Of a stretch of 61,591 bases of DNA, positions 38,208 through 46,110 are shown one piece after another. The translations under genes were made by a program, and so were the position numbers. The notes beneath the pieces were generated by a model, which made no database searches, was not told the origin of the DNA, and saw only the letters and a program-made list of their open reading frames with translations. Positions within the stretch are counted from its first letter, which is position 1. Every line of letters starts with the position of its first letter. Source of the stretch: Firmicutes bacterium ADurb.Bin153 (GTDB lineage Bacteria > Bacillota > DTU025 > MWDF01); the NCBI GenBank assembly GCA_002070415.1, contig MWDF01000011.1:1-61591 (forward strand). Direction: 5' to 3'.

Positions 38208-39209
38208 TCACAAGGCTGCCTTCACGGCCTTTATTTGCTTCTCTTCAAGCCAACCCGACCACACGTACTCGTATTCCCTAAGGAACCACTTCGCTGCGTC
38301 TTCCGTAGTCGCCCTGTTGTCTGCGATATATGCGAGCGCCTTGGAAGTGATCTCGGACGATGTACGGTACTTCTTAAGGAATTCCACGACGTCGGGAGCC
38401 TTGCCGGGGGTTTTCGTACTGACGCATATCGTGCACGGCACGGCGGGGAACTCGCAACCGCCCTCCATGAACAGCTCGGGATCATACGGCGCGTCCTTCA
38501 GCAGGATGAAATCATATTTGCCCATCAGCCAGGTCGGTTCCCAGTAGTAGCCGACTATGGGCTCCCCTTTTTCATAAGCTGAGGCGAACGCCGCGGCCAA
38601 GGCGGCATCTGAACCGGGGCTGAAATAGCAATAATCATCGGCAAGTCCGTAAAGCATGTACTTACTGTACACTATCTCATCGACCTGCCAGCCCGGTATG
38701 GCGCCGTAGATCCGGCCCTTTCCCGGAGTCTCTGCGTCTTTGAATACTGACTTCAGCCCCCTGAGATCCGATACTGACTCGAGTCCGGGAGCCAGCGGCT
38801 CGATGCCCCTGGCCGCGTCACCTTCGATCACGTAACGGGGGACGTAGAGCCCCTGGGCATTGTCGTCGAAGTTCGTCCCCAGCTCGATTATCTTCCCGTC
38901 TGCTACATCGGCGTCATAGAATGCCAGGTTGTCGGTCCACATCTCCATGAACACATCGACCTCTCCGCTTAGGAGTGCCGCATAAGTGACCGATGTCGAA
39001 CCGCCTACCTCCTCGACTCCGTATCCGAAAGCATTCTCCACTATGAACATCGCGACGGCGTCATGGAACCTTACGCTGTCCCATCCTTGTTCTGCGAAAA
39101 CGATTACCGGCTTCTCATTCTTCGCGAGGTTCCCGCCTATGCAGCCGGCAGACGACATCAACGATATCGAAAGTGCCAGTACAATCAGGATCTTTATATC
39201 GTTCCTCAA
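38208..39209 (-). CDS. proX: glycine betaine-type ABC transporter substrate-binding lipoprotein
   Basis: A 333-residue OpuAC-type binding protein with a lipoprotein signal (lipobox SSAGC near residue 23). The mature domain has GWDSVRFHDAVAMFIVENAFGYGVEEV, VDVFMEMWTDN and VGYYWEPTWLMGKYDFILL. The aromatic residues W and Y are the kind that form the quaternary-ammonium box. The ligand is likely glycine betaine, choline or carnitine. The start is a TTG behind TAGGAGG. First gene of the proX-proW-proV operon, downstream of a BusR-like regulator. Confidence 0.92.
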   Translation of the reverse strand: MRNDIKILIVLALSISLMSSAGCIGGNLAKNEKPVIVFAEQGWDSVRFHDAVAMFIVENAFGYGVEEVGGSTSVTYAALLSGEVDVFMEMWTDNLAFYDADVADGKIIELGTNFDDNAQGLYVPRYVIEGDAARGIEPLAPGLESVSDLRGLKSVFKDAETPGKGRIYGAIPGWQVDEIVYSKYMLYGLADDYCYFSPGSDAALAAAFASAYEKGEPIVGYYWEPTWLMGKYDFILLKDAPYDPELFMEGGCEFPAVPCTICVSTKTPGKAPDVVEFLKKYRTSSEITSKALAYIADNRATTEDAAKWFLREYEYVWSGWLEEKQIKAVKAAL

Positions 39210-39235
39210 AATAAATCAACCTCCTAAAGGATACC

Positions 39236-39264
39236 GACAACTTACAAATCAAATACAAGTTGTC
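39236..39264. promoter_or_regulatory. candidate BusR operator
   Basis: GACAACTT (39236-39243) and AAGTTGTC (39257-39264) form a perfect 8-bp inverted repeat with a 13-base spacer. It lies directly after the predicted start point of the proXWV promoter, where a bound repressor would block transcription. Confidence 0.55.
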
Positions 39265-39275
39265 TGTTGCGAAAT

Positions 39276-39305
39276 ATAATAATACCAAGACCATGGAAAA
39301 GTCAA
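39276..39305 (-). promoter_or_regulatory. proXWV promoter
   Basis: On the minus strand TTGACT (39300-39305) and TATTAT (39276-39281) are spaced by 18 bases. The -35 overlaps the T-rich tail of the busR terminator. Confidence 0.6.
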
Positions 39306-39325
39306 AAGCCGGTTATTGCCGGCTT
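39306..39325 (-). terminator. terminator of the BusR-like gene
   Basis: On the minus strand AAGCCGG and CCGGCTT pair around CAATAA and are followed by TTGACTTTT. Confidence 0.65.
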
Positions 39326-39353
39326 CTGTCATATCCATATTGACCTTGGCGGA

Positions 39354-39974
39354 TCAGCCTTCGGTTATAAGTTTCAGGACCCTGTCCGGAGCTTCCTTGT
39401 CTCCGATCACCAGCACTATGTCGTGCGGTTGGAATGACGCATACGGACCGGGGGAGATGATGATCTTGCCTTCCCTTTTAATGCCTACGATGGTTGCCCC
39501 GGTCTGCTGCCAGAACCTCAGGTCGGTAACCGACCTGCCGATGATCGGCGAACCTTCCGGGACGTCGATCTCGACGGCATGCACTGGGCTGATGTTCCTG
39601 AACCGCTCGCTTAGGTCGCACACGTCGTCTATGAGCGAGGCCAGCTTTGTGTCAAGCTCCTCCTTCTTTTTCAGGAGGGAGGCTATCTCGTTCCTGCGGG
39701 ATCTCATATCCCTGCCGACATTGTACCGCTCGATGAAGCTTGCCGCGCTTGACCTTGAGATCACCTTGACTCCGCTGCTTGCGTATACTTTCACTATCTC
39801 CATGTCCTCGAGGATCCTGAGGGATCTCCTGATGGTCTCAGGCGATACCTTGTACTCACTGGCGAGTATGGATCTGCCGCTGAGCCTTGTGCCCTCCCTG
39901 ATCTCGCCTTTGGAGATACGGATCGCGATATCGAGGGCTATCTGCGAATATACGGGCGATTCAACGTTTTCCAT
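39354..39974 (-). CDS. busR: BusR-like GntR/RCK_C transcription repressor
   Basis: A 206-residue regulator. It has an N-terminal GntR winged helix (ISKGEIREGTRLSGRSILASEYKVSPETIRRSLRILEDMEIV), a coiled-coil linker (about 85-120, RNEIASLLKKKEELDTKLASLIDDVCDL) and a C-terminal RCK_C/TrkA-C domain (VPEGSPIIGRSVTDLRFWQQTGATIVGIKREGKIIISPGPYASFQPHDIVLVIG). This order and length match BusR. In lactococci and streptococci BusR represses the betaine transporter operon busAB when c-di-AMP binds its RCK_C domain. Its place directly upstream of and codirectional with proXWV supports the same role. Direct binding of c-di-AMP is an inference. Confidence 0.85.
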   Translation of the reverse strand: MENVESPVYSQIALDIAIRISKGEIREGTRLSGRSILASEYKVSPETIRRSLRILEDMEIVKVYASSGVKVISRSSAASFIERYNVGRDMRSRRNEIASLLKKKEELDTKLASLIDDVCDLSERFRNISPVHAVEIDVPEGSPIIGRSVTDLRFWQQTGATIVGIKREGKIIISPGPYASFQPHDIVLVIGDKEAPDRVLKLITEG

Positions 39975-40052
39975 CTGTCGGCTCCTCGCATACTTCTCTT
40001 AACAATTATACCCCCGCGGTTCTTCGCAGGAAGCCATATTCGGGCGGTACTG

Positions 40053-41015
40053 CTAAGGCTCATACCAGGCGGGTACTTCCAGCCTAAAGCCGTCGAAATC
40101 CTCAACCACCGACCTAGAATACTCAATCATGGTCGATACCTGCTCTTGGCCGAACGGCATCGCCCATACCGGCGAGAAAACCACGACGTCGGCAAGGTAC
40201 AGCTTAAGAAGGCGCCAGAACGCCTCTTCCGGCGCCCCGTTGAAGTACGAGCGTATCTGGCCGTTGATGAACTGGGCGCTAAGCGGCCTTGCGAATACGG
40301 CGGCCTTGTAGAACTCCTCGTACGGGTCTCCGATGTCGCACCTGTCGAAGTCCAGTATGCCGAGCCTTCCGTCCCTTCCTAACAGCATGTTGCCTGGGTG
40401 GTAATCACCGTGCTGGGGCAGGGAAGGCCTTCCTTTCAGCAGTCCCAGGTTGTCGTTGACGTATGAAAGGGCGGCTTCGGCCCATGGCAACGAAAGCCCG
40501 GACTCGGAATACGCCTTGATGTGCTTTTCAAGTTTCTGAAGCATCCTGGAGTACCAGTCGCGCTCCGGTTGTATGCAACCGCCACCGTGGATGTTCTTTA
40601 GGATCGTTCCGGCCTCTTCGCCGAGCGATCGCTGCGACGACTCGTCCATACCGCCGAGGACCTCATCCAGAGGGACCCCTTCAAGCCATGTCTGCAGGAC
40701 GAACGTGGTACCGTCCGACAACGAACCTGTCTCTAAGGGCTCGGGGACACAAATTCCCCTGAAAGAGGCTGCCAGCATCGCGGATGCCATCTCGGCACGC
40801 CTTATCGCCGCTACTGAACTCGAGACCCTGAACAAGAACCTGTGATTGTCCCGTCCTTCCAATATATGCTTGCTGTCCGACGACCAGCCCTTTTCCAACT
40901 TGCCCGCTACACGGCATGCGGGAAGGCGCGTCAGAACCCTGTCCGGGATCACCGGGATGATACCTTCTCTTCCATGACAAACGGCCACCGGATTTCCTCT
41001 TCCTTCTCCTGTCAA
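40053..41015 (-). CDS. aminoglycoside phosphotransferase/CotS-like kinase-fold protein
   Basis: A 320-residue APH/choline-kinase-fold protein. The Brenner motif PQHGDYHPGNMLLG and the metal-binding LGILDFDRCDIGDPYEEFYKA are intact, so it should be an active small-molecule kinase. The N-lobe has HRFLFRVSSSVAAIRRAEMASAMLAA. The substrate is unknown; sugar, choline-like or antibiotic hydroxyls are all possible. Its TTG start overlaps the stop of the FMN-binding gene behind AAGGAGAGGA, so the two proteins are made together. Confidence 0.82.
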   Translation of the reverse strand: MTGEGRGNPVAVCHGREGIIPVIPDRVLTRLPACRVAGKLEKGWSSDSKHILEGRDNHRFLFRVSSSVAAIRRAEMASAMLAASFRGICVPEPLETGSLSDGTTFVLQTWLEGVPLDEVLGGMDESSQRSLGEEAGTILKNIHGGGCIQPERDWYSRMLQKLEKHIKAYSESGLSLPWAEAALSYVNDNLGLLKGRPSLPQHGDYHPGNMLLGRDGRLGILDFDRCDIGDPYEEFYKAAVFARPLSAQFINGQIRSYFNGAPEEAFWRLLKLYLADVVVFSPVWAMPFGQEQVSTMIEYSRSVVEDFDGFRLEVPAWYEP

Positions 41016-41392
41016 TTCCTCTCCTTCGTAAGCGCCACTTCAATCGCCTTGATTATGGCCTTGCTGCTCCATGTCGCCCTGCTTACGGCGTCGACTTCAA
41101 GAGTCTGCCTCTTTACGACCTCGTCGACAATATTCTCGGCAGGCTTTCCCATCACCGTTTCGTGCTTTTCTATCTTGATGTCCTTCACGACACCGCCAGC
41201 TACGGTCACCGCGACTTCCGCCGATACTGGGCCGAGCACATAGGCGCCTTTGTAGGTCCCATCGGCCAGAGACGTGAAGTCCACGAAGTGGACAGTGACG
41301 GCCGGGACCTTCATGCTGCTAATCGCCAGGTAGCCTCCGGCGAACAGCACGAGCATCGTGATGGCGATACGTATGATGAGCTTCCTACTCAA
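41012..41392 (-). CDS. membrane-anchored FMN-binding domain protein
   Basis: A 126-residue protein with one N-terminal membrane helix (LIIRIAITMLVLFAGGYLAI) and an FMN-binding domain (TYKGAYVLGPVSAEVAVTVAGGVVKDIKIEKHETVMGKPAENIVDEVVKRQTLEVDAVSRATWSSKAIIKAIEVAL). The flavinylation-type site reads DAVSRATWSS, with Arg where the usual motif has Gly (SGAT). FMN would be attached to the Thr by an ApbE transferase outside the membrane, for extracytoplasmic electron transfer. The TTG at 41392 has GGGAG 7 bases upstream; a TTG at 41422 lacks a ribosome binding site. Confidence 0.78.
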   Translation of the reverse strand: MSRKLIIRIAITMLVLFAGGYLAISSMKVPAVTVHFVDFTSLADGTYKGAYVLGPVSAEVAVTVAGGVVKDIKIEKHETVMGKPAENIVDEVVKRQTLEVDAVSRATWSSKAIIKAIEVALTKERN

Positions 41393-41694
41393 TGCCGCAC
41401 TCCCTTCCGGTTGTTCATGCAAAGGTGATTAAGGGTCATCGGAATAGGATTGGTTAATCTTTACGGGAAAAGACCTGACCAAGAAAGATTATATAAGCTA
41501 ATGCGCCATATGCCAAATCATTCGTTGGAGAAAATGCATATTTTCATTCTAAACGGGCAATTATTAATACAAATATGGAAATAAATGTGTGATTGTCGCT
41601 TCCAGACCGGCCGATGGACCCGGGCACCGACCGGTTTATGTTCCGCTATCCCGTAGAAAACCCCGCAAGGCCGTACGCCGATAAGATATCCGCC
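41393..41694. other. AT-rich intergenic region
   Basis: About 300 bases without a gene. It holds the promoter of the FMN-binding gene (41488-41516) and an inverted repeat GAAAAT-GCAT-ATTTTC near 41532-41547 upstream of that promoter. Short frames here have no recognisable content. Confidence 0.6.
41488..41516 (-). promoter_or_regulatory. promoter of the FMN-binding/kinase operon
   Basis: On the minus strand TTGGCA (41511-41516) and a perfect TATAAT (41488-41493) are spaced by exactly 17 bases. Confidence 0.72.
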
Positions 41695-42426
41695 TCAGTA
41701 GGGGTTCTTTCTCCTGTAGAGTCCGTAGGTAAGGGCGATAAGCAGCGCATTGTAGAAGAATCCTATCGCGACGTACGATGCGAAACCGAGGTTCATCCTG
41801 GCCAGACCGGCTGTGATCATAGGTTCGAGCGCTATTCGCTGCACTGCCTTCGTTACCCAGTGGCCCGGGGCGAAAGCGAAGAACCACTCCTTCGCGTCAC
41901 GGAAGAAGAAGCCCACGATGGGGAATACCATCAGGAAACCGGTCGCTTTCATGGCCACGAACCCTTCGACCTTGTTCTTGGCGAAAGCATTCATCATGAA
42001 CGCGTTTATCGGCACCTGCATGGAAGACAGCAATGATACGATGATCATCTGGTATGGCCTCATGTCGAAGGCTCCCGATATCAGGATGATCATGATCCCG
42101 TCTATGAAAGCCATGGCGGAGATGACGGCGATCTTCAGCCAGATATACTTCCACAGGGGCACGGGGGAGATCTGTATCGAGTACACGACAAGGTCGTCCC
42201 TGTCGTCTAGCAGCGACATGCCGGCGATCGATCCGAACAGCATGCCGGTCAGCAAGACCAGCAGCATGGCGCTCAGCTCAAGGGCAATGCCCTTTACCGT
42301 GCCCCTGCTAATCAGATACCTTACCACCAAGCCCATCAGCATAGGGTAGAAGAACAGCATCTGGGTCATCCTCTCCCGCAGCATGTTCTTGAATTCATGC
42401 CTTATCATCGTCTTTAGCATCGTCAT
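41695..42426 (-). CDS. ABC-2-type exporter permease (second)
   Basis: A 243-residue membrane protein with about six helices. It has a cytoplasmic N-terminus (MLKTMIRHEFKNMLRERMTQMLFFYPMLMG) typical of ABC-2 permeases and a conserved-type DDRDDLVVYSIQISPVPLWKYIWLKI elbow. The last gene of the tetR-ATPase-permease-permease operon, its start overlapping the end of the preceding permease by four bases. It exports an unknown substrate, possibly a drug or lipid. Confidence 0.85.
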   Translation of the reverse strand: MTMLKTMIRHEFKNMLRERMTQMLFFYPMLMGLVVRYLISRGTVKGIALELSAMLLVLLTGMLFGSIAGMSLLDDRDDLVVYSIQISPVPLWKYIWLKIAVISAMAFIDGIMIILISGAFDMRPYQMIIVSLLSSMQVPINAFMMNAFAKNKVEGFVAMKATGFLMVFPIVGFFFRDAKEWFFAFAPGHWVTKAVQRIALEPMITAGLARMNLGFASYVAIGFFYNALLIALTYGLYRRKNPY

Positions 42427-43154
42427 ACCCCCATCTCTTTCATCATGTACTCGGCAAAACGGGGCCTGACTGCAAAGAAATGCATCACCAGCGCAAGCGC
42501 TGCGATGTAGGGGTATCCGAAGACGACCTTCCAGGGCTCTGTCCCGGAACCGAAGCCGGCCTTCATGAGATTCGCCGAAGTCTCAAGGGGCAGGACGACA
42601 AGGAAATCCGCCAGCTCCGGGCCTATTACGCCTGTCATCTCCAATATGCTGGGGAACATGGAGACCGTGATGTACAGCATGAAGCCTATAAGCATCGACG
42701 TGAAGTTCTTAGCGGAGTAGGCTATCCTGATCCCGACCATGGTGTGAAGGGAAGTGACCGCCACCGAGGCGCAAACGACATGGACGTACCCGTACGTCAC
42801 GCCCTTAAGGAGATATAGCGCCAAAGAGACGAACACGACTGTGAACAGGGAAGTGGCTATGCTGGCCACCAGCTTGGCCGCCACGTACTCGTCGCTTTTC
42901 GCCGGAGTCACCATTATCGAGTTGACGGTATGCTCCTTCTTCTCGTAGAAGAGAGTCGCGCCGACCAGAAGGGAGGTCATCATCGTGCTGTCGAGGAGGA
43001 ACACGAAGGGCATGACGCCGAGTATGAGGGCATCGTCTATGAAATAGGCCATGAGCACGTAGAACAAAGACACGACGAAACTCGCAGCGAACAGGTTGTA
43101 CCTGTTGAGCCTCACGAACTCCCCCCTGATGAGTGCCTTAAGCCTGCTGCTCAT
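42423..43154 (-). CDS. ABC-2-type exporter permease (first)
   Basis: A 243-residue membrane protein with about six helices, the same length as the next permease and of the same general design (LKALIRGEFVRLNRYNLFAASFVVSLFYVLMAYF; EKKEHTVNSIMVTPAKSDEYVAAKLVAS). The two probably form a heterodimeric channel, as in the fluoroquinolone-type and DrrB-like exporters. It overlaps the ATPase gene by 17 bases. Confidence 0.85.
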   Translation of the reverse strand: MSSRLKALIRGEFVRLNRYNLFAASFVVSLFYVLMAYFIDDALILGVMPFVFLLDSTMMTSLLVGATLFYEKKEHTVNSIMVTPAKSDEYVAAKLVASIATSLFTVVFVSLALYLLKGVTYGYVHVVCASVAVTSLHTMVGIRIAYSAKNFTSMLIGFMLYITVSMFPSILEMTGVIGPELADFLVVLPLETSANLMKAGFGSGTEPWKVVFGYPYIAALALVMHFFAVRPRFAEYMMKEMGV

Positions 43155-43998
43155 GCAAGGCCACCCCCGTAACCTTTATGAAGATCTCCTCAAGCGTCGT
43201 CTCGCCGCTGTGTATGGTCTCGATCTGCTTCTCCCTTACGAGCCTTGAGAATTCCTCTCCTTTTAGGGCCTCCATCGGGAATTCGGAGGATCTCAGCAGC
43301 CCGTCCTCCCTGTATTCGACCTTCACTACCTTCTTGCCGTATTTCAGCTTGAGATTCCTCGGGGTGTCCTCCTCGTGTATACGGCCGTTGATGATGAAAC
43401 CGACCCTGTCGCAAAGCTGGTCCACGTCGCTCATGATGTGGCTGGCCAGGAACACGGTGCCGCCGGACTGCTTGAACTCGAGTATCATGTCCTTCATTAT
43501 CCTCGCGTTCAGAGGGTCGATGCCGTTCGTCGGCTCGTCCAGGAACAGTACCTTCGGTGAGTTTATGAGGGCTCTTACGAAGTTGAGCCTTATTTTCATT
43601 CCCTTCGAGTACTCTCCTGCCTTCTTATCGCGCTCTTCCCAGAGGCCGACCCTTTTCATCAGGGGTTCGACGTCCACGGTCTTCTTGTAGAGCCTCCTGA
43701 AGAAGTCGAGGTTCTCCATCGCGGTGAGCTTGGAGAACGATATCGGCATCTCGAAACTTACGCCGATGTCCTCGTAGAAGCGGTTGTCGTACTCTTTCAG
43801 GGGCTTTCCCTTGTAGACTATCGAGCCTTGGTAGTCCTTTATCAGCTTTATGAGGATCTTCTGGGTGGTGCTCTTGCCGGCCCCGGACGGGCCGAGCAGG
43901 CCGTAGATCTCACCGTCTCCTACCTCGAAGCTCAGCTTGTCCACTGCCTTCTTCGCGCTGTTCGGATATGAATATGAGAGCCCTTCAACCTTGAACAA
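43138..43998 (-). CDS. ABC exporter ATP-binding protein
   Basis: A 286-residue ATPase. Walker A is LLGPSGAGKST, the signature YSKGMKIRLNFVRALI (a YSKGM variant of LSGGQ, usual in ABC-2 exporters), Walker B KVLFLDEPTNGIDP and the H-loop LASHIMSD. A C-terminal about 70 residues follow (KVVKVEYREDGLLRSSEFPMEALKGEEF...). The ATPase of an ABC-2 exporter; it overlaps the tetR gene and is under its probable control. Confidence 0.92.
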   Translation of the reverse strand: MFKVEGLSYSYPNSAKKAVDKLSFEVGDGEIYGLLGPSGAGKSTTQKILIKLIKDYQGSIVYKGKPLKEYDNRFYEDIGVSFEMPISFSKLTAMENLDFFRRLYKKTVDVEPLMKRVGLWEERDKKAGEYSKGMKIRLNFVRALINSPKVLFLDEPTNGIDPLNARIMKDMILEFKQSGGTVFLASHIMSDVDQLCDRVGFIINGRIHEEDTPRNLKLKYGKKVVKVEYREDGLLRSSEFPMEALKGEEFSRLVREKQIETIHSGETTLEEIFIKVTGVALHEQQA

Positions 43999-44599
43999 CC
44001 TGGATCCCCTCCTTAAGGATTCCGATTATCCTGGCGAGCCGGTCCAGTATGCTGCATTCGTTGCTTTCCTCGTACAGGTGCAGCACTTCTTCCGCCGCCA
44101 AGGATTTCTGCAGCATCTCGACCACCAGGGCCGAATCCGCGCCGGGCTTCACTAAGCCATTGCGTTTGTCCTCCTCCAGCAGGCCGGCGAGCCGGGCGAC
44201 GTTCGTGTCCGACAGGCCTTTCAGCCCCGATACGAGCTCACTGTCGTCAAGCCTCATCAAATACCCGATCCTGCCGTACTTCGGCCTTGCCTGGGCCCAT
44301 TTCAGGCCGAATCTGAACATCCTTTCGTACGTCTCGAAGAAGTCGGCGCCCCTTACCGCGTCGCCCTCCGCGGATATCGCGGCCAGCTTCTCATCCCCGA
44401 TCATCTTGAGCACGTGGAGGTATATGTCCTCCAAACCGGAGAAATACTGGTAGAAGCTGCCTCTGGATATGCCCGCAGCCTTTACTATCTGGTTGATGGA
44501 CGCTTCGCTGAATCGGCGTTTTGCGAACTCGTCAACGGCAGCCGATATTACCCTTTCTTTCTTACACGTAGGCAGGTTATCGAAAGTACTCTTAGGCAT
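43985..44599 (-). CDS. TetR family transcription repressor
   Basis: A 204-residue TetR regulator. The N-terminal helix-turn-helix is FAKRRFSEASINQIVKAAGISRGSFYQYFSGLEDIYLHVL, followed by an all-helical ligand and dimer domain. The ATG at 44599 has GGGGAGGTG upstream; a start at 44656 would place the operator inside the gene. It begins 43 bases after a perfect palindromic operator and is the first gene of its own ABC-exporter operon, so it most likely autoregulates and derepresses the exporter when a substrate is bound. Confidence 0.9.
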   Translation of the reverse strand: MPKSTFDNLPTCKKERVISAAVDEFAKRRFSEASINQIVKAAGISRGSFYQYFSGLEDIYLHVLKMIGDEKLAAISAEGDAVRGADFFETYERMFRFGLKWAQARPKYGRIGYLMRLDDSELVSGLKGLSDTNVARLAGLLEEDKRNGLVKPGADSALVVEMLQKSLAAEEVLHLYEESNECSILDRLARIIGILKEGIQVVQG

Positions 44600-44641
44600 A
44601 AGGCACCTCCCCGAGGCGAATATATCAGAAGCGGGGTAGGG

Positions 44642-44671
44642 TGACAAGCATGTCATATGACATGCTTGTCA
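44642..44671. promoter_or_regulatory. 30-bp perfect palindrome, TetR operator
   Basis: A perfect 30-bp palindrome. Each half contains its own dyad: TGACAAGCATGTCA at 44642-44655 and TGACATGCTTGTCA at 44658-44671, that is TGACA-N4-TGTCA twice. It could bind two TetR dimers. It lies just upstream of the tetR start and could also affect the divergent abg-like operon. Confidence 0.8.
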
Positions 44672-44767
44672 TATACGTTCCCGAATAAAAACAGGGGCCG
44701 CCTTCCACATATAGTTGTACTAATTCATGTACTTGATGACGAAAAGCGAATAATAGGAAGGAGTGAA

Positions 44768-44908
44768 ATGTTATATAAAGAAATGTATAGAATATCTCCA
44801 CTTATATCATCATCTGCGACTGAACACATACTGAAAGACACAAATCAACTATATCGGCACCAAGGACGGACCTTCGCCCATTCTTTTCTTTTACGGAGGA
44901 CGACATGA
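44768..44908 (+). CDS. 46-residue small ORF coupled to the abg-like operon
   Basis: ATG at 44768 behind AGGAAGGAG. The frame ends in a TGA that overlaps the ATG of the following amidohydrolase (ATGA). The peptide (MLYKEMYRISPLISSSATEHILKDTNQLYRHQ...) has no recognisable domain and uses less GC-rich codons than its neighbours. The strong ribosome binding site and exact stop-start overlap suggest a real leader peptide or small protein for translational coupling; chance cannot be excluded. Confidence 0.4.
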   Translation: MLYKEMYRISPLISSSATEHILKDTNQLYRHQGRTFAHSFLLRRTT

Positions 44909-46110
44909 AGCCTGTTTTCAGGGAATCTTGCGAAAAAAACCTGTCCGAGACGATAGGGCATTGGAAGCATCTGCATATGCACCCCGAGATGGCCACGAAA
45001 GAGGAGACGACCTCTCGTTACATCTCCGAGGCGCTCGGCCGGATGGGTGTGCCGCATTCCGTCGGCGTGGGAGGCTACGGTGTCGTCGGCCTGATAGAAG
45101 GCGGCTCGCCCGGGCCCGTGATAGCCCTGAGGGCGGACATGGACGCGCTCGGCATCGAGGAGAAGACGGGCCTTCCTTTCCGTTCAGTCAACGAGGGCGT
45201 GATGCATGCGTGCGGGCATGATGCCCATTGCGCCATCCTGCTGGGCGCGGCAAGGATCCTATATGACATGAGGCAGGGCATCAAAGGCTCGATCAAGCTC
45301 GTCTTCCAGCCCGCCGAGGAGTACTCCCCGATAGGCGGAGCGCCCAAGATGATAGAGGACGGCGTCCTGGAGAATCCCACGGTTGATGCCATGCTGGGCC
45401 TGCATGTCTGGCCCATCCTCGAGACCGGGACCATAGGCGTGCAACCCGGTCCGGTCTCGGCGGCGTCTGACAGGCTGAGGATAACCGTAAAGGGCAAGTC
45501 GGGCCACGCTTCCATGCCGCACACCGGGGTGGACGCCATCCTGGCGGCCTCGGCCACGGTCGTGGCCCTGCAGCAGATAGTCGCGAGGAACGTTAACCCA
45601 AGGGACACGGCGGTCATCACGCTCGGTACAGTGAAGGGCGGGACCAATTACAACATCATCGCCGAAGAGGTGTTCCTCGACGGGACGGTCAGGACTTTCG
45701 ACGACAGGGTCACAAGCATGATGCCCACCGCCATAAAGAGGGTTGCCGACAACACGTGCAAAGCATACGCAGCAGAAGCGGTGGTGGACTACAGGCCTGG
45801 CTATCCCACCACGCTGAACGATCCTCGTGTCGTGTCGGTGGCACAGAAGGCGGCAGTCGAGCTGCTCGGCGCCAAAGGCCTGCTCACCGGGCTGCCTGTG
45901 CCGGCGGGAGGGGAGGATTTCGCGTTCTTCTCAAGGAGAGTGCCATCGGCATTCGCCTGGATAGGATGCAGGCCAAAGGGGGTTTCCGAAGCCGATTTCC
46001 CGGCTTTGCATAACGGAAGGTTCGTGCCAGACGAGGCGGCCATTCCGATAGGAGTGGAGTATACGGTACTTGCGGCCCTTGGCCTGTTGGATGAGTTAGG
46101 AGGTAAATGA
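44905..46110 (+). CDS. M20-family amidohydrolase
   Basis: A 401-residue M20D peptidase/amidohydrolase (hippurate hydrolase/IAA-amino-acid hydrolase type). It has HMHPEMATKEETTSRYI, ALRADMDALGIEEKTG, the zinc-binding ACGHDAHCAILLGAA, the catalytic FQPAEEY, the dimerisation domain with GKSGHASMPHTGVDAI and the final GGEDFAFFSRRVPSAFAWIG. It hydrolyses N-acyl or amino-acyl amide bonds. TACGGAGGACG precedes the ATG. First of two M20 genes; the next starts within its stop. Confidence 0.92.
   Translation: MKPVFRESCEKNLSETIGHWKHLHMHPEMATKEETTSRYISEALGRMGVPHSVGVGGYGVVGLIEGGSPGPVIALRADMDALGIEEKTGLPFRSVNEGVMHACGHDAHCAILLGAARILYDMRQGIKGSIKLVFQPAEEYSPIGGAPKMIEDGVLENPTVDAMLGLHVWPILETGTIGVQPGPVSAASDRLRITVKGKSGHASMPHTGVDAILAASATVVALQQIVARNVNPRDTAVITLGTVKGGTNYNIIAEEVFLDGTVRTFDDRVTSMMPTAIKRVADNTCKAYAAEAVVDYRPGYPTTLNDPRVVSVAQKAAVELLGAKGLLTGLPVPAGGEDFAFFSRRVPSAFAWIGCRPKGVSEADFPALHNGRFVPDEAAIPIGVEYTVLAALGLLDELGGK

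Noticed and set aside
41593..42036. Plus-strand frames over the ABC permease gene
   Set aside because: Antisense to a permease with clear membrane helices; translations are low-complexity and domain-free.
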